From an uncultured Oscillospiraceae bacterium (GTDB taxonomy: Bacteria; Bacillota; Clostridia; Oscillospirales; Oscillospiraceae), in NCBI GenBank assembly GCA_900768135.1, contig CAAGBT010000048.1:1-33245 (forward strand): 33,245 nucleotides of DNA. Reading direction: 5' to 3'. Below are positions 1 through 9,800 of this stretch, one piece after another (the first letter of the stretch is position 1; every line of letters begins with the position of its first letter). A model generated the notes under the pieces. That model did no database searches. It was not told the DNA's origin and saw only the letters and a list, made by a program, of their open reading frames with translations. The position numbers and the translations under genes were made by a program.

Positions 1-644
1 TAGCCCTTGTCCTTCATCAGCAGCATCGCCGCGCGGACGTCGATGCCGCTCATGCCTCGCTTGGGCATTCTCAGTTCCATCGGGATCGTATTCTCCTTTT
101 TCGGTTCTTTGGGTGCCGGTGTGACCGGCTCGTCCTCGGTGGCCTTGCCGGCGTAGTCGGGCAGGCCGAAGCCACGGATGTACCGGCCGTTGACTGCGAT
201 CTCGCGGTATCCGACCGCATCATTTTTGTTGCCCTCAATGACGGTGATGGTCCTGCCGTCGCATGCCGCCACAATACCGACGTGGCTTGCGCCGCCGGTG
301 CAGTCGCCCACGCCATTGTCGCCCCATGCGTACATGATGACGTCGCCGGGCTTCGGGATGTAGCTGTCGCTTTCCTTCCAGCGCCCCAGACGCTGGTAGA
401 GCTTAATCATCTCGCCCACGCCGACCTCCGTCGGCATGATGTCCGTCAGACCGAGCCTGATTGCCACTGCCGAGACAAAGCCTGCGCACCATGCGTCGGT
501 GTACCTCAGCGCATACCCGCGTGCCAGCGGCCGGTGTGAGTTGTACACGTCCACGATCTGACGGTGGCTGCCGTCGGATTCTTTGCAGCCGAGCCACGCC
601 TTCGCGGTGGCTACGACCTTTTCCCTGAGTTGAGTTTCTGTCAT
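1..644 (-). CDS. Endolysin, CHAP/NlpC-P60-type amidase (3' end cut by window edge)
   Basis: Peptidoglycan hydrolase that would lyse the host wall after the holin opens the membrane. Translation from the ATG at 642-644 starts MTETQLREKVVATAKAWLGC. A candidate catalytic Cys lies in DAWCAGFVS (about residue 53) and the His in SHVGIVAACDG, followed by ITVIEGN, the usual order for a papain-like CHAP/NlpC fold. After a short charged linker (EDEPVTPAPKEPKKE) the sequence ELRMPKRGMSGIDVRAAMLL looks like the start of a C-terminal peptidoglycan-binding domain. The start is set by a strong AGGAGG Shine-Dalgarno. At least 214 residues are present; the C-terminus lies beyond position 1. It follows the holin genes in the same leftward transcript. 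The enzyme class is fairly sure; exact bond specificity cannot be read from this. Confidence 0.8.
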   Translation of the reverse strand, partial: MTETQLREKVVATAKAWLGCKESDGSHRQIVDVYNSHRPLARGYALRYTDAWCAGFVSAVAIRLGLTDIMPTEVGVGEMIKLYQRLGRWKESDSYIPKPGDVIMYAWGDNGVGDCTGGASHVGIVAACDGRTITVIEGNKNDAVGYREIAVNGRYIRGFGLPDYAGKATEDEPVTPAPKEPKKENTIPMELRMPKRGMSGIDVRAAMLLMKDKG

Positions 645-660
645 GATAATCCTCCTTTTT

Positions 661-1809
661 TTAATTCTCAGTATAATCGTAAATGATGGTGGCATTGTTC
701 GCACCCCAAGGCGCATTTGCTACTTCCCCCTGCGACCACGGAACATAAATGGTAGACAGTCTTATGCATCCGGAAAATACTCCATTTGGAATTGCGGATA
801 CCGTGCTCGTAAATCTAACCGTTTCTAATCCAGTACAATTGGAAAACGCGTAATTCCCAATTGTAGTGAGTGCGGGGGGAAGGGTTATTGATGCGAGACT
901 TGTACAATTCCTGAATACATAATCTCCAATTGAGATCATTCCAGAAGGGAAGGTCGTCAATGCTAGCTTTGGGCAGTACTGAAATGCGGCTGTTGGTAAT
1001 GAAGTAATCCCAGAAGGGAGACTTGTCAATGCGAGCCTTTGGCAATTGTTGAATGCATACTGTCCGATTGAGGTAAGTCCAGAAGGGAGGCTTGTCAATG
1101 ATAGTGGGTAACAATTGAGAAACGCAAACTCTCCGATTGAAGTAATCCCAGAAGGGAGACTTGTTAGTGCTAGCTTTGTACAATTCCTAAATGCATAATC
1201 TCCGATTGAGGTAATTCCAGAGGGTAGGGTCGTCAGTGCGAGCCTTGAGCAATCCCTAAATGCATAATCTCCGATTGAGGTAATCCCAGAAGGGAGACTT
1301 GTTAGTGCGAGCTTTGAACAATCAGCGAATGCATAATCTCCGAGTGAAGTAATCCCAGGAGGGAGACTTGTTAGTGCTAGCTTTGGGCAGCGATAAAAAC
1401 CGCTATCACCAATTGCAATTACATTGTCTGGCATATCTACTGATATCAATTCCGCCAAATAAGCGAATGCATACTCTGGAACAACTGTTCCTCGAAATTT
1501 AGCAGTAAACACTCTACCAAAACTGTCGAGGGACGTATACTCTATATAAGGGCCTGTCGGTGGTGCTAAAAGGGCGCCGGTCACGCCGCCGATCACCACA
1601 TCCTTCTTGATGTTCTCGGGCAGTAGGGTGTCCGGTTTTTGGATCGTCACCTTACACATGCCTTTGCTGCTGGTGGGCAGGATGACCTGATTGCCGGAGG
1701 GCATAGACAGCTCCACCGTCCGCTCCTCGGTAGCAAGCACCTCTATCACCTGACCCATGTTGACCTCCAGGTCAGCGCCGGGAGAAAAAGTTACCGCAAA
1801 CTCGATCAT
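661..1809 (-). CDS. Leucine-rich-repeat (BspA-like, LRR_5) phage protein
   Basis: 382 aa. The N-terminal ~110 residues look phage-like (VTIQKPDTLLPENIKKDVVI occurs in tail-associated proteins). From about residue 133 to 363 there are about ten 23-residue units of the form DYAFxxCxxLALTSLPSGIT, typical of BspA-type LRR_5 proteins of gut bacteria that bind host or bacterial surfaces. The repeats are near-identical at DNA level (69-bp units, about 720-1410) and this stretch is clearly more AT-rich than its neighbours, suggesting recent acquisition and unequal crossing-over. The start overlaps the previous stop by 4 bp, so translation is probably coupled. Likely a surface or tail-tip adhesin, or a lysogenic-conversion gene; the role is inference. 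No signal peptide is evident, which favours a virion-associated role. Confidence 0.8.
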   Translation of the reverse strand: MIEFAVTFSPGADLEVNMGQVIEVLATEERTVELSMPSGNQVILPTSSKGMCKVTIQKPDTLLPENIKKDVVIGGVTGALLAPPTGPYIEYTSLDSFGRVFTAKFRGTVVPEYAFAYLAELISVDMPDNVIAIGDSGFYRCPKLALTSLPPGITSLGDYAFADCSKLALTSLPSGITSIGDYAFRDCSRLALTTLPSGITSIGDYAFRNCTKLALTSLPSGITSIGEFAFLNCYPLSLTSLPSGLTSIGQYAFNNCQRLALTSLPSGITSLPTAAFQYCPKLALTTFPSGMISIGDYVFRNCTSLASITLPPALTTIGNYAFSNCTGLETVRFTSTVSAIPNGVFSGCIRLSTIYVPWSQGEVANAPWGANNATIIYDYTEN

Positions 1810-2108
1810 AGCGCACCATCCCGGAGAATACGCTCCACAGGCACCGTGAATACTTGGGATGCCATGCGCTGCGCACCAACGCCCACACGGAGCTGTATCT
1901 TTGCGTCAACGCCTGTCCCGGCAGTAAGCGACAGGGTCTCGGCTTCCGTCAGCGGGCAGGAGACAACATTCCCGTCCAGATGTACATCCGACAATGCTTT
2001 TTCGATTATAACCTGTCCGGCCTGAGCCACGGCAACGGACAGCACCGTGATGCTTCCCGTGTCGATGGGCAGCGTGAAGGTCAGGGTCGGCGTAGTGCCG
2101 CGATACAT
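1806..2108 (-). CDS. Small conserved phage protein between tail and lysis genes
   Basis: 100 aa, starting MYRGTTPTLTFTLPIDTGSI. The ATG at 2106-2108 is preceded by AAGGAG at good spacing, so I prefer it to an upstream in-frame start. The protein is beta-rich with alternating hydrophobic residues (ITVLSVAVAQAGQVIIEKAL, VDAKIQLRVGVGA) and no membrane segment or catalytic motif. Proteins of this type (YRGTTPTLTF opening) sit near holins in Firmicutes siphoviruses; no function is known to me. The stop overlaps the start of the LRR gene by 4 bp, and the two may form a baseplate- or fibre-associated pair. Confidence 0.65.
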   Translation of the reverse strand: MYRGTTPTLTFTLPIDTGSITVLSVAVAQAGQVIIEKALSDVHLDGNVVSCPLTEAETLSLTAGTGVDAKIQLRVGVGAQRMASQVFTVPVERILRDGAL

Positions 2109-2112
2109 CGCA

Positions 2113-2313
2113 TTACTCCTTGCACTCCGGCAGACCGGCAATGCTGGTCAGGATGGACAGCACGCCAGCCAGAGCCGAGGCCGAGGCCACGACAACCCAG
2201 TTGACTTCCCCCAGCACCGCAGAGGTGCCGATCGTTGCGACCGCCGTCTGCGCGACGGTCTTGATGGCGCGGATCCCCGCCGCCTTTGCCCAATTCTTGA
2301 TGTTGTTTTTCAT
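2113..2313 (-). CDS. Holin, phage r1t type
   Basis: 66 aa, MKNNIKNWAKAAGIRAIKTV..., with a basic N-terminus and two hydrophobic stretches (AQTAVATIGTSAVL and VVVASASALAGVLSILTSIAG) joined by a short turn. This matches the r1t-like holin family, including the conserved VNW...ASALAGVLSILTSI pattern. It oligomerises in the cytoplasmic membrane to time lysis and release the endolysin. The start ATG at 2311-2313 has an AAAGGAG ribosome site. It lies directly after the XhlA-like gene and a few genes before the endolysin in transcription order. Confidence 0.85.
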   Translation of the reverse strand: MKNNIKNWAKAAGIRAIKTVAQTAVATIGTSAVLGEVNWVVVASASALAGVLSILTSIAGLPECKE

Positions 2314-2358
2314 GATTATAAGCTCCTTTCTTATTTCGCCCGCCCGTGAGCGGTGCAA

Positions 2359-2673
2359 TTACTTGTCATCCTGTCGGCCGATCTTATTCTCGAGGCTGTC
2401 CAGCCGGTGATGGGCCTGCTTGGCTGATGCCTCCACGGCAGTCAGCCGGGCTACCACCTGCACATGGCGATCATCCTCTTTTTCCTGTTTGCGCTTGATG
2501 TCGTCGATACCGGCCTTGACGTATCCTATCTCCGTCAGCAGAACGCCATCCTTTTTACCCTCCGCCGTATCGTCAGTTTTATTGTTGCGGCGGAAGGCCG
2601 CGATTCCAAAGATGATGGCGCAGCCGGTGCCGAGTACGCCAAACGCCGTGGCGAAAATCTCGATTCCGGTCAT
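2359..2673 (-). CDS. XhlA-like membrane-anchored coiled-coil protein (holin accessory)
   Basis: 104 aa. An N-terminal transmembrane segment (GIEIFATAFGVLGTGCAIIFGIAAF, residues about 3-27) is followed by a basic stop-transfer (RRNNK) and a long charged, heptad-like helix (VVARLTAVEASAKQAHHRLDSLENKI). The general plan resembles hemolysin XhlA-type accessory lysis proteins, but the membrane segment is at the opposite end from classical XhlA, so the name is tentative. It precedes the r1t holin in the transcript and could act as a co-holin or antiholin. Confidence 0.65.
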   Translation of the reverse strand: MTGIEIFATAFGVLGTGCAIIFGIAAFRRNNKTDDTAEGKKDGVLLTEIGYVKAGIDDIKRKQEKEDDRHVQVVARLTAVEASAKQAHHRLDSLENKIGRQDDK

Positions 2674-2694
2674 TTTTCCTCCCTCCTTCCCGCT

Positions 2695-4626
2695 TTACTT
2701 CCAGCGACCAACCGCGTAAATGTTTGCCGTGACGGTCAGGTCGCTTGCTGGTGTAGGTCGGACGTACAGCCAGATCGGCGTTTCTGCCTTAGACCCCTGC
2801 GACCACCATTCCATCATGACAGCGTTCGGGACGCTGCGGACAGTGACATTGACCACAGGCTCGGCAGCAAAAAGCCCGGAGGGATACGCGATTTTGCCAT
2901 ACTGCTGGGTACTATCATACAAGTTGCCCCATGCAGAGGTGATGGAGACACCGCTATCCTCTTGATGCCCGAAGCATTCTGCGATACCCGAGCGCCACTT
3001 TCGCCATGTCCAGCGGCTGTCCGAGCCGTACTCGATCACAGCATCGGGAGCCGTAAGCCTGTATTGCGCTGTCGGCTCGGTCAGGGTCTCATCGGCGTAG
3101 TCGGCATCAGAGACGTAAGAGAGATACATGTCATCGCCCAGCACGCCCAGCGCCAGAGCGCCGTTGACAGTCTTTGCGGACAGAAGCGGATAGTACCACC
3201 CCGGCCCCGTCGGCGTTCCGGTCTTGCGGAAGATCGCCTGATCCCGGCCTGTGCGCCACGACGCATCGAAGCCCTCCGATAGCACGGGAACGTGAACCTC
3301 AATATCGTGCTCACCCCAGTCAAAGACCGGAATGCCGCGCTTGATCTCGCCCGTGAGCGGGACGGTTGTGAGCTTGTCGGCCACGGACACCTCGAGCGTG
3401 TGCGCGGCATTATAGGTGACGTTGTAGAGCATCACCTCGGCGGTGTAGGCGTTGTCCGCAATACTGGCGGGGATGTCCGTCCAGCCGACCGCGTGATCGA
3501 GGCGGTACTTGACCGTCAGTGCGTTGCCGGTTGCGCCAAAGGAGCCGCCAAAGACGCTGCCGGAGACGGTCAGACGCACCTTGCCGCTGGCGGTGTCCAC
3601 GCGCTCGGCCTCGGCGTATGCGGTCAGCTTGACATAGGGCACGGTCTCCGCCTGAACGGTGAGGCTGGTGGTATAGCCGCGGCTGTCTGCCGCCGCAAAA
3701 ACGAAGCTGTCCAGCTCCACGGCGGAGATCGCGCGGGAGCTGCCCTCGACGGTCTCGCCCGCGATACTCTTTGACGCGAGCGCAGCGCCGTTTTTGGCGG
3801 CGGCGGTGATCGTGCACAGCGCCGTGGAGCAAAAGCGCACGAGCTTGCTTGCGTCGCCCGTGAGGGCGATGGTTGCGGCGTTGGTATCCTCCACGGTGCC
3901 GGAGACCGTCGGCGCACAGTCGTCCTCTGCGGCCGTCGCACGGAAGGTCGCCGTGCGGGCCGTGCCGACCTGCTTGTCGCCGTTGTAGGTGCGGCAGGTG
4001 AGCCTGACGGTGCCAAATTTCGCCGTGGGAATTTGGGCGTAAAAAGACGCGGGAAGCGTCCAGCCGATTTGGGTCGCGGTCAGCTTTGCTTCTAGGCTGC
4101 AGATCGTGCCGTCGGCCAGCAGATAGCCAGAGAGGCTGCCAAAATCAAAGGCAATAGAGTGGGTATAGCTCTCTTTGCGGCGGGCGACCACGATCATTGT
4201 TGTCGCGCCGATGTTGGCATCGGTGGCGGCGATGGAGCTTTCGCGGAGGATCTGATCCAGCGTCATAGATCCGGAGCAGGAAAGATACACCGGCAGGCCG
4301 CTGCTGCTGTCCGTCCAGATCTCGGCCTCCACGGCGACGGTTTTTTGACCGTCGTCGTCGTGCTGCACGGTCGTGGTGCCGGAGCATACGAGCTTGCTGC
4401 TGTTGCGCGACATTGACGTCTGGTTGCCGTAGTTATCGTGATAGGCGACCTGCGTACCATCGACCTTCACGCGATAGCCGATGGTATAGCCGGAGAACCA
4501 GGTGTTTCCCGCATACAGGGTGAGGCTGTACGCCAGCGTGCTTGTATTGGCGTCCGTGCTTTGGCTCTGCTGCGATACCGACAGGATGCCGTAGTAGTAA
4601 TTTCGGTCGTTTGTCCTAAAGTCCAT
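2695..4626 (-). CDS. Tail fibre / minor structural protein (DUF859-like)
   Basis: 643 aa from the ATG at 4624-4626, which has a full AGGAGG site; an upstream in-frame start would overlap the Tal gene and lacks support. The N-terminal ~150 residues (YRVKVDGTQVAYHDNYGNQ, then TTTVQHDDDGQKTVAVEAEI and SCSGSMTLDQI) match the opening of DUF859-type siphovirus minor structural proteins. The middle is a chain of Ig-like beta domains rich in Thr and Ala. The end (ETPIWLYVRPTPASDLTVT) resembles other fibre tips. It follows Dit and Tal, the usual position of receptor-binding or fibre proteins. The family is a pattern match from memory; the virion role is likely. Confidence 0.75.
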   Translation of the reverse strand: MDFRTNDRNYYYGILSVSQQSQSTDANTSTLAYSLTLYAGNTWFSGYTIGYRVKVDGTQVAYHDNYGNQTSMSRNSSKLVCSGTTTVQHDDDGQKTVAVEAEIWTDSSSGLPVYLSCSGSMTLDQILRESSIAATDANIGATTMIVVARRKESYTHSIAFDFGSLSGYLLADGTICSLEAKLTATQIGWTLPASFYAQIPTAKFGTVRLTCRTYNGDKQVGTARTATFRATAAEDDCAPTVSGTVEDTNAATIALTGDASKLVRFCSTALCTITAAAKNGAALASKSIAGETVEGSSRAISAVELDSFVFAAADSRGYTTSLTVQAETVPYVKLTAYAEAERVDTASGKVRLTVSGSVFGGSFGATGNALTVKYRLDHAVGWTDIPASIADNAYTAEVMLYNVTYNAAHTLEVSVADKLTTVPLTGEIKRGIPVFDWGEHDIEVHVPVLSEGFDASWRTGRDQAIFRKTGTPTGPGWYYPLLSAKTVNGALALGVLGDDMYLSYVSDADYADETLTEPTAQYRLTAPDAVIEYGSDSRWTWRKWRSGIAECFGHQEDSGVSITSAWGNLYDSTQQYGKIAYPSGLFAAEPVVNVTVRSVPNAVMMEWWSQGSKAETPIWLYVRPTPASDLTVTANIYAVGRWK

Positions 4627-4636
4627 GTAGTGCCTC

Positions 4637-6214
4637 CTAGATGATGAAGCAGGCCGTGCGCTTCGTGTCCCGCGCATTGGCGTAAGCCTCAAAGCGGGAG
4701 TTTGGGACGTTGAGATACTTGCGGACGGTGATGTTTTCGGCGTTCACGCCTCCGGCTGCGGCCTCGAGGATGGACACCGTACCGCGCTCGACATGCACGC
4801 CGCTGAAATCGATGCGAGTCTCCATCTCCTCGCCGGATCTCGAAACATGCAGGCCGTCCTTGTCCAGTACCGCGCCGGTCTCGGTCGTGACCTTGCTGAC
4901 GCCGTTTTCCTCGATGCTGCGCACGACGGCGGAAATGCGGGTCGCGTCCTGCTCGAGCCGCGTCAGCTCCTGCCGCAGGGTGTCGATCGTCTGCTGCTGC
5001 TTGGAGACCTCGCTGCCGATAAGCTCGCTGCTCTGCGCGATCAGGGAGGAGAGCCGCGTCTCCGTGCCGGAAATCTGCTCCTTGTTCTTTTGATAGTCGG
5101 ACTTGGCCTCCCGCTCGATGCGGTTGATTGAATCGCTGTTTTTGCGGTCTGCGGAGGCCTGCGCACCGGTCAGCGTGGAGATGTCCATGCCGAGTACGAT
5201 GTTGTCCTGCGACGGCTCGAGAAGATCGTAGTCTCGCTCGACCAGCAGAAAATCGGCGTTGACGCCCAGCGCAGGCAGCTCGACCGGAATCAGGCAGCCG
5301 ATATTCAGCGCATCGGCCTCCGGATCGATGTTGGACAGATCAATGACATTGAGCCGCAGCGTCGTAATCAGCAGCCGGGCGCCGGAGAGGGCTGCCTGCG
5401 CCTTGGTCAGGAGGTTTTCCGGCAGCGTCACATCGTCCCAGTACATGGCCTTAACGATGCGGCCGCGCAGCGCAATGGCTTCGGCGTCCTCAATATAGTC
5501 AAGGCCGTTATTCACGGTGCGGATGGTCAGGCGCTCGCCGGTCTCGGCGTCACGGGCGCCATAGGGGATGATGACCGTCGCAAGATCGGTGTTTGCGGTG
5601 CTGCGGGCAAAGTCCAGAAGATTCTCGGTGATTTTGATTGCCTGCCGGCAGCTTCCGTTGAGCGTTGCATACCAGCCGATCGTGCGCTTGCCGTCGGCGG
5701 CGGTGCTGAAGGTGACGTACCCGCCGCAGCGCTCGACGAGCTTGTCGATGGTTGAAAGGCAGGTCTCCGCGCTGCCGCTCTCCAGACGGACGTAGTTGTT
5801 GGAGTCCGTGACGGTCACTGCGCCGAGTGCAAATTGCTTTTCCGCGTCCACCTGGCCGTTATAGGCGGCGATGACCGCCTCGAAGATCTTGTCGGGCGCG
5901 TCCTGGTACAGGTAGGGCCGCATGATGCCGTCGCGCAAAAAGCAGCGCTCGCCCTCGCAGGTGATCGTGCGCGAGCCGTAGAGATCCTCGGCAATGGTGA
6001 GCGGGCGGCCGCGGAAGATCAGCTCTTGATGGCGGTAGATCTCCACGACCGTCTTGTAGGGCTGAAACAGGCCGTAGGAGGGATGCGTGCGCGGCAGGGT
6101 GATCTCTGCCGTGCCGCCCTTGCTCAGGACGGCAGTGACGCGAAGCGCCTGCGGTGCGTACTCCTCCAGACGGGAGTCGAGGACGAGCTTGCCGTCGGCA
6201 AAAATCTGTATCAT
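4637..6214 (-). CDS. Tail-associated protein, prophage endopeptidase tail family (Tal-like)
   Basis: 525 aa from the ATG at 6212-6214, which overlaps the Dit stop by 4 bp. Residues 1 to about 350 form the gp27-like baseplate hub seen in phage minor structural proteins (FADGKLVLDSRLEEY, HPSYGLFQPYKTVVEIYRH, LLVERDYDLLEPSQDNIVLG). Residues about 370-440 are a coiled coil (IERE..., SKQQQTIDTLRQELTRLEQD). The C-terminal part (GAVLDKDGLHVSRSGEEMET) ends in a beta-rich fibre-like domain. In relatives this protein caps the tail tube under Dit and may carry a peptidoglycan hydrolase at its end; I see no clear hydrolase motif here. Part of a tightly packed tail operon. Confidence 0.85.
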   Translation of the reverse strand: MIQIFADGKLVLDSRLEEYAPQALRVTAVLSKGGTAEITLPRTHPSYGLFQPYKTVVEIYRHQELIFRGRPLTIAEDLYGSRTITCEGERCFLRDGIMRPYLYQDAPDKIFEAVIAAYNGQVDAEKQFALGAVTVTDSNNYVRLESGSAETCLSTIDKLVERCGGYVTFSTAADGKRTIGWYATLNGSCRQAIKITENLLDFARSTANTDLATVIIPYGARDAETGERLTIRTVNNGLDYIEDAEAIALRGRIVKAMYWDDVTLPENLLTKAQAALSGARLLITTLRLNVIDLSNIDPEADALNIGCLIPVELPALGVNADFLLVERDYDLLEPSQDNIVLGMDISTLTGAQASADRKNSDSINRIEREAKSDYQKNKEQISGTETRLSSLIAQSSELIGSEVSKQQQTIDTLRQELTRLEQDATRISAVVRSIEENGVSKVTTETGAVLDKDGLHVSRSGEEMETRIDFSGVHVERGTVSILEAAAGGVNAENITVRKYLNVPNSRFEAYANARDTKRTACFII

Positions 6215-6867
6215 AAGAGCGCCTCCACATAGTGGAACCGGACGATTCCGGAGCCGGAAAGCCCGTAGGTGATGCCGCCGGAGGGGATTTGAATCCCCGG
6301 CAGCACGCTTATGCCCGGAGACAGCGTCCAAGAGTCACTTTCCAGCGTGATGGTGACGTCCTCTGTGCCGACGACCTCGATCGATGGCACCAGCCGCTTG
6401 CCGCCGCTGTTGGGCAGCAGGATGGAGCTTACAGAGGCAAGATCGGCCTCGACGGTGCGCGACTGCCATGCGGTGCGCCACGGCTGACAGGTGGCTGCGA
6501 TGTCCACGATGGCATGCGCGCGGTCGTTGCACTGCACGGAGATATGCACACGGCCGGACAGCCAGTGATCCGGATCGTCCGGCAGCGTGATCGGGACGGT
6601 GCGGCCGTGGTAGGCGTTGGCAAGCGCGTTGAGTTTGGCCGTGCGCTCAGCGCGGGTGCCGGAGCTGAGCTCCAAGGTCGCGGTCAGCTCGCGCGTGGAG
6701 TAGCGCGGTTCATCGCTGACGCTCTCGAGCAGATCGATCGAGCCGTCCGCATAGGGCAGCTCAACGTTGCATGCGCGCCGCTCGGGATAGGTCAGGGCGA
6801 GCGCGGAGAGCGTCCAGTCGTCCGAGGCGGTGGAGTATTTGCCGAATTTGAGTGCTCGCTTGGTCAT
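6211..6867 (-). CDS. Distal tail protein (Dit)
   Basis: 218 aa. The position between tape measure and Tal, the length and the motif pattern (PERRACNVELPYADGSIDLLE, then the galectin-like C-terminal half with LPNSGGKRLVPSIEVVG and ISVLPGIQIPSGG) fit Dit, which forms the hexameric hub joining tail tube to tip. The start overlaps the tape-measure stop by 4 bp and the stop overlaps the Tal start by 4 bp, so the three are translationally coupled. Confidence 0.85.
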   Translation of the reverse strand: MTKRALKFGKYSTASDDWTLSALALTYPERRACNVELPYADGSIDLLESVSDEPRYSTRELTATLELSSGTRAERTAKLNALANAYHGRTVPITLPDDPDHWLSGRVHISVQCNDRAHAIVDIAATCQPWRTAWQSRTVEADLASVSSILLPNSGGKRLVPSIEVVGTEDVTITLESDSWTLSPGISVLPGIQIPSGGITYGLSGSGIVRFHYVEALL

Positions 6868-9800
6868 AATGCACCTCGATCCGAGAGATTTTGCAGGCGC
6901 CCGAGCGCCCGGTTGTAGCTTCCGGCTGTCCGCGCGACAAGCGTGCCGTCATCCAGCACGAGCCGCGGGTCGATCTTGCTCACGACGCCGTAGATCCGCT
7001 CCAGCTTATCCAGCATCTCGGACAGATCTGCGGCGGTTCCGCTGCGGGCGTACTGCTCGACCAGAGGGGACGGCAGCACATAGCCGCTTTCCGGAATCTC
7101 TGTCCCGCGCAAGGCCGCCGTGACCTGCGCGGACATCCGTTTGACCTTGTCGATCGCAAGCGGCGTCTCGTCCTCAATGCCGAGGGCGAAGCCCTCGGAA
7201 AAGTAGCCGCCGTCCTTGCGTGCGACCTTGGAGGGAGAGGCGATCTGCAGCGTGCGGCGCGCGCTCACGGTCGTGATGTTTGCAAGACGCCGTGCAGCCT
7301 CACTGACGCGCTCAAACTGCGACTCAAGGCCGGATACAAAGCCCTTTCCGTAGTTGGAGCCCTGCTCTTTGGCGTCGCTCTCGAGCTGGCTGAAGATTCC
7401 GGCCAGCTCGGATTGCGTATACTCGCCCAGCGTCAGCAGATCGGCGCTGATCTCGGCGCGGAGGTCGACAAGCTCCTGCGATGAGGTGTTGTGCCCTTCG
7501 GCAATGAGCCGCTTGTATACCTCGATTGCGGTGTCGGCCTTCAGGCGCAGCGCATCATCAAGCTGCTTTTCCGTTACCTTGCTGCCGGTTTGCTTGGAGT
7601 ACTCGACGAGCTTGTCGTATGCGTCCCTGGCAGACTGCTGCTGCCGCTGAAGCGACTCAATCGAGCTTTTCTCGGCGGACAGGATACTGTTGGAGGCCTG
7701 ATACATCGCCTGCGTGAGATCTTCGGTATTGCCGGAGAGGATCGCCTCTTGCAGCGCTTCGTAATTCTGTACCGTGGCGACGTTGACGTCCAGAGCATAG
7801 GCGGCATTCTCAAGCCGGATGACGCTGTCGTCCAGATCCTGTTCAAGCTGCGGCTTTTTCCTTTTTAGGCTATAGATTTCGCCATCGATGCGGGAAGCCT
7901 GTGCCTGCAATTCCGACAGGCGTTGTTTCTGCTCGACGGCGACGCCGTTTGTATATCCGCCGACACGCGCCTCGGCTTCATGAATTTCAGCTTCAAGAGA
8001 CGCAATCTGCTGATCCAGTCTGTTTTTAGTGTTCTCTTTCAGCGATATAATGGTATTTGCTTGCTCCAGCGCAGCTTCGGCATCGAGATGTGCCTTGTTC
8101 GCGGCCTCATAGGCCAGCCGAGAGCCATCGGTGTCCTCGCCGCCTGCAAGGGCGGTTTGTGCTTCATCATAGGCGCTCTGCATGCCGGATTGCAGCGCCC
8201 TGGCGCGCTCCATTTCCAGTGCGGCAGAGATGGATTGCGTCAATTCGTCGTATTTTTGCACGACGCCGTCCACAAGCTCGATTTCTGTCCCCGTGGCTGC
8301 TGAGAGCGCGCCGGTGATAAATTTAACGCGATTTTCGTTGCCCTCGAGGACTTTGCCGTTTGCATCGACCAGCGTTTGCAGCTCCTGCCATAGGGCCTGG
8401 TAGTTGTCGTACTCCTCATTTGTGACCTTGGCGGCGGCAATCTGCTTTTGACGGGATTCCTCGGCCGCGCGTCCGACGTCGCGGTAGGACTCAATGAGCG
8501 CTTCGTGCTGCTCGCGCAGTTCCTTTTCGTGCGCAAACACCGCCACGAGAGCGGCGGCAAGCGCGGCGACGGCCATCGCAATGGCCGTGTAGGGATTGGA
8601 CAGCATTGTCGTATTTGCGGCCATCACGGCGGCGCGCAGCGCCTGATACGCCCCGACCAGCCCCTTGACGGCGCTGATAAACGCGCTGATTTTGGACACG
8701 ACAAACATCGCGCCAAAGACAAGCCCGACGGTCTTGGCGACGGGGATCAGCCGGTCGAGGTTGTCCTTTGTCCATGTGACAAATTTCTTGGCGGCCGGCA
8801 GGGCCTTTTGGCCGAGAGGATTGACAAGTTCCGTCTGGATGGAGCGGCCGAGCTGCGTCCACTCGCTTCTGACGTCGCTGTATTTGATATCCTTGAGCTC
8901 CTGCATGGAGTCCTTGGCCATGCTGATCGTACCGGAGACGTTGGTCAGCGCCTTGACGCCGTCAATGCCGAGATCCTCCCACATGGTGCCAAAGAGATCG
9001 ACACCGGCCTGATTCTGGGCGACCTGATCGTCCATGGACATGAGGCTGGTCAGGACGGTTTTGGTCGCGGCCTGTGCGGACTCGCCGCCGGCGGCAAACT
9101 GCTCACGCAGCTTGGCCGCATCGAGGCCGAGAAGCGCATAGGCTTCGTCGGTGGTCGTGGCGGTATCCTTGGTGCGGATGCCGAATTCCTTCATTGCATC
9201 GCCCAGCTTGTCGACCGAGAAGGTGCCGGCGGCGGTGCCGTTTTCAAGCGAGGCAAAAAATTCGTCCGCCGAGTAGCCCGTTTGGCGATAATGGACGGAA
9301 TACTCGTTGATGACGTCCATCAGGTCGCCGTTTTTGTTAAGGCCCTTCTGCGCGCCCTGCACGACCAGAGCGTAGGCCTGATCGGCGGTGATGCCAAACT
9401 GCGTCATGAGCATGTTGACGGCGCGCAGGCTTTCGGTCGTGTCAAAGCCGAAGGTGGCACTCAGCGTGAGGGCGCCCTCGGCGAGCTGACGGAGCTTGTC
9501 GGGGTCGGTCTCGTGGGTGCTTTGCGCGATCTGCGCCATGGTAGAGGCAACGTCATTGAGGTCCTCGCCATAGCCGCCGGAGTAGACGTCATCCATCGCG
9601 GCCTTGAAGCTGCGCATTTCCTCGTTAGATGCGCCGGTCTGCGCCTGTATCGATGCAAGCGCGGAGTTGTAGTCGAGCGCGGAGGAGACGGACGCGCCGA
9701 CCGCCGCACCGATCGCACCGGCGGTGACTGCGAGATCCTTTCCGGTGTCCTTGACTTTCCCCTTTGCGTCGTCATAGGCTTTCTTCAGGTCGTCCACGGA

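Noticed and set aside
720..1410. Regular 69-bp repeats as a CRISPR array
   Set aside because: The repeats are in frame and encode LRR units with no unique spacers; coding repeats, not CRISPR.
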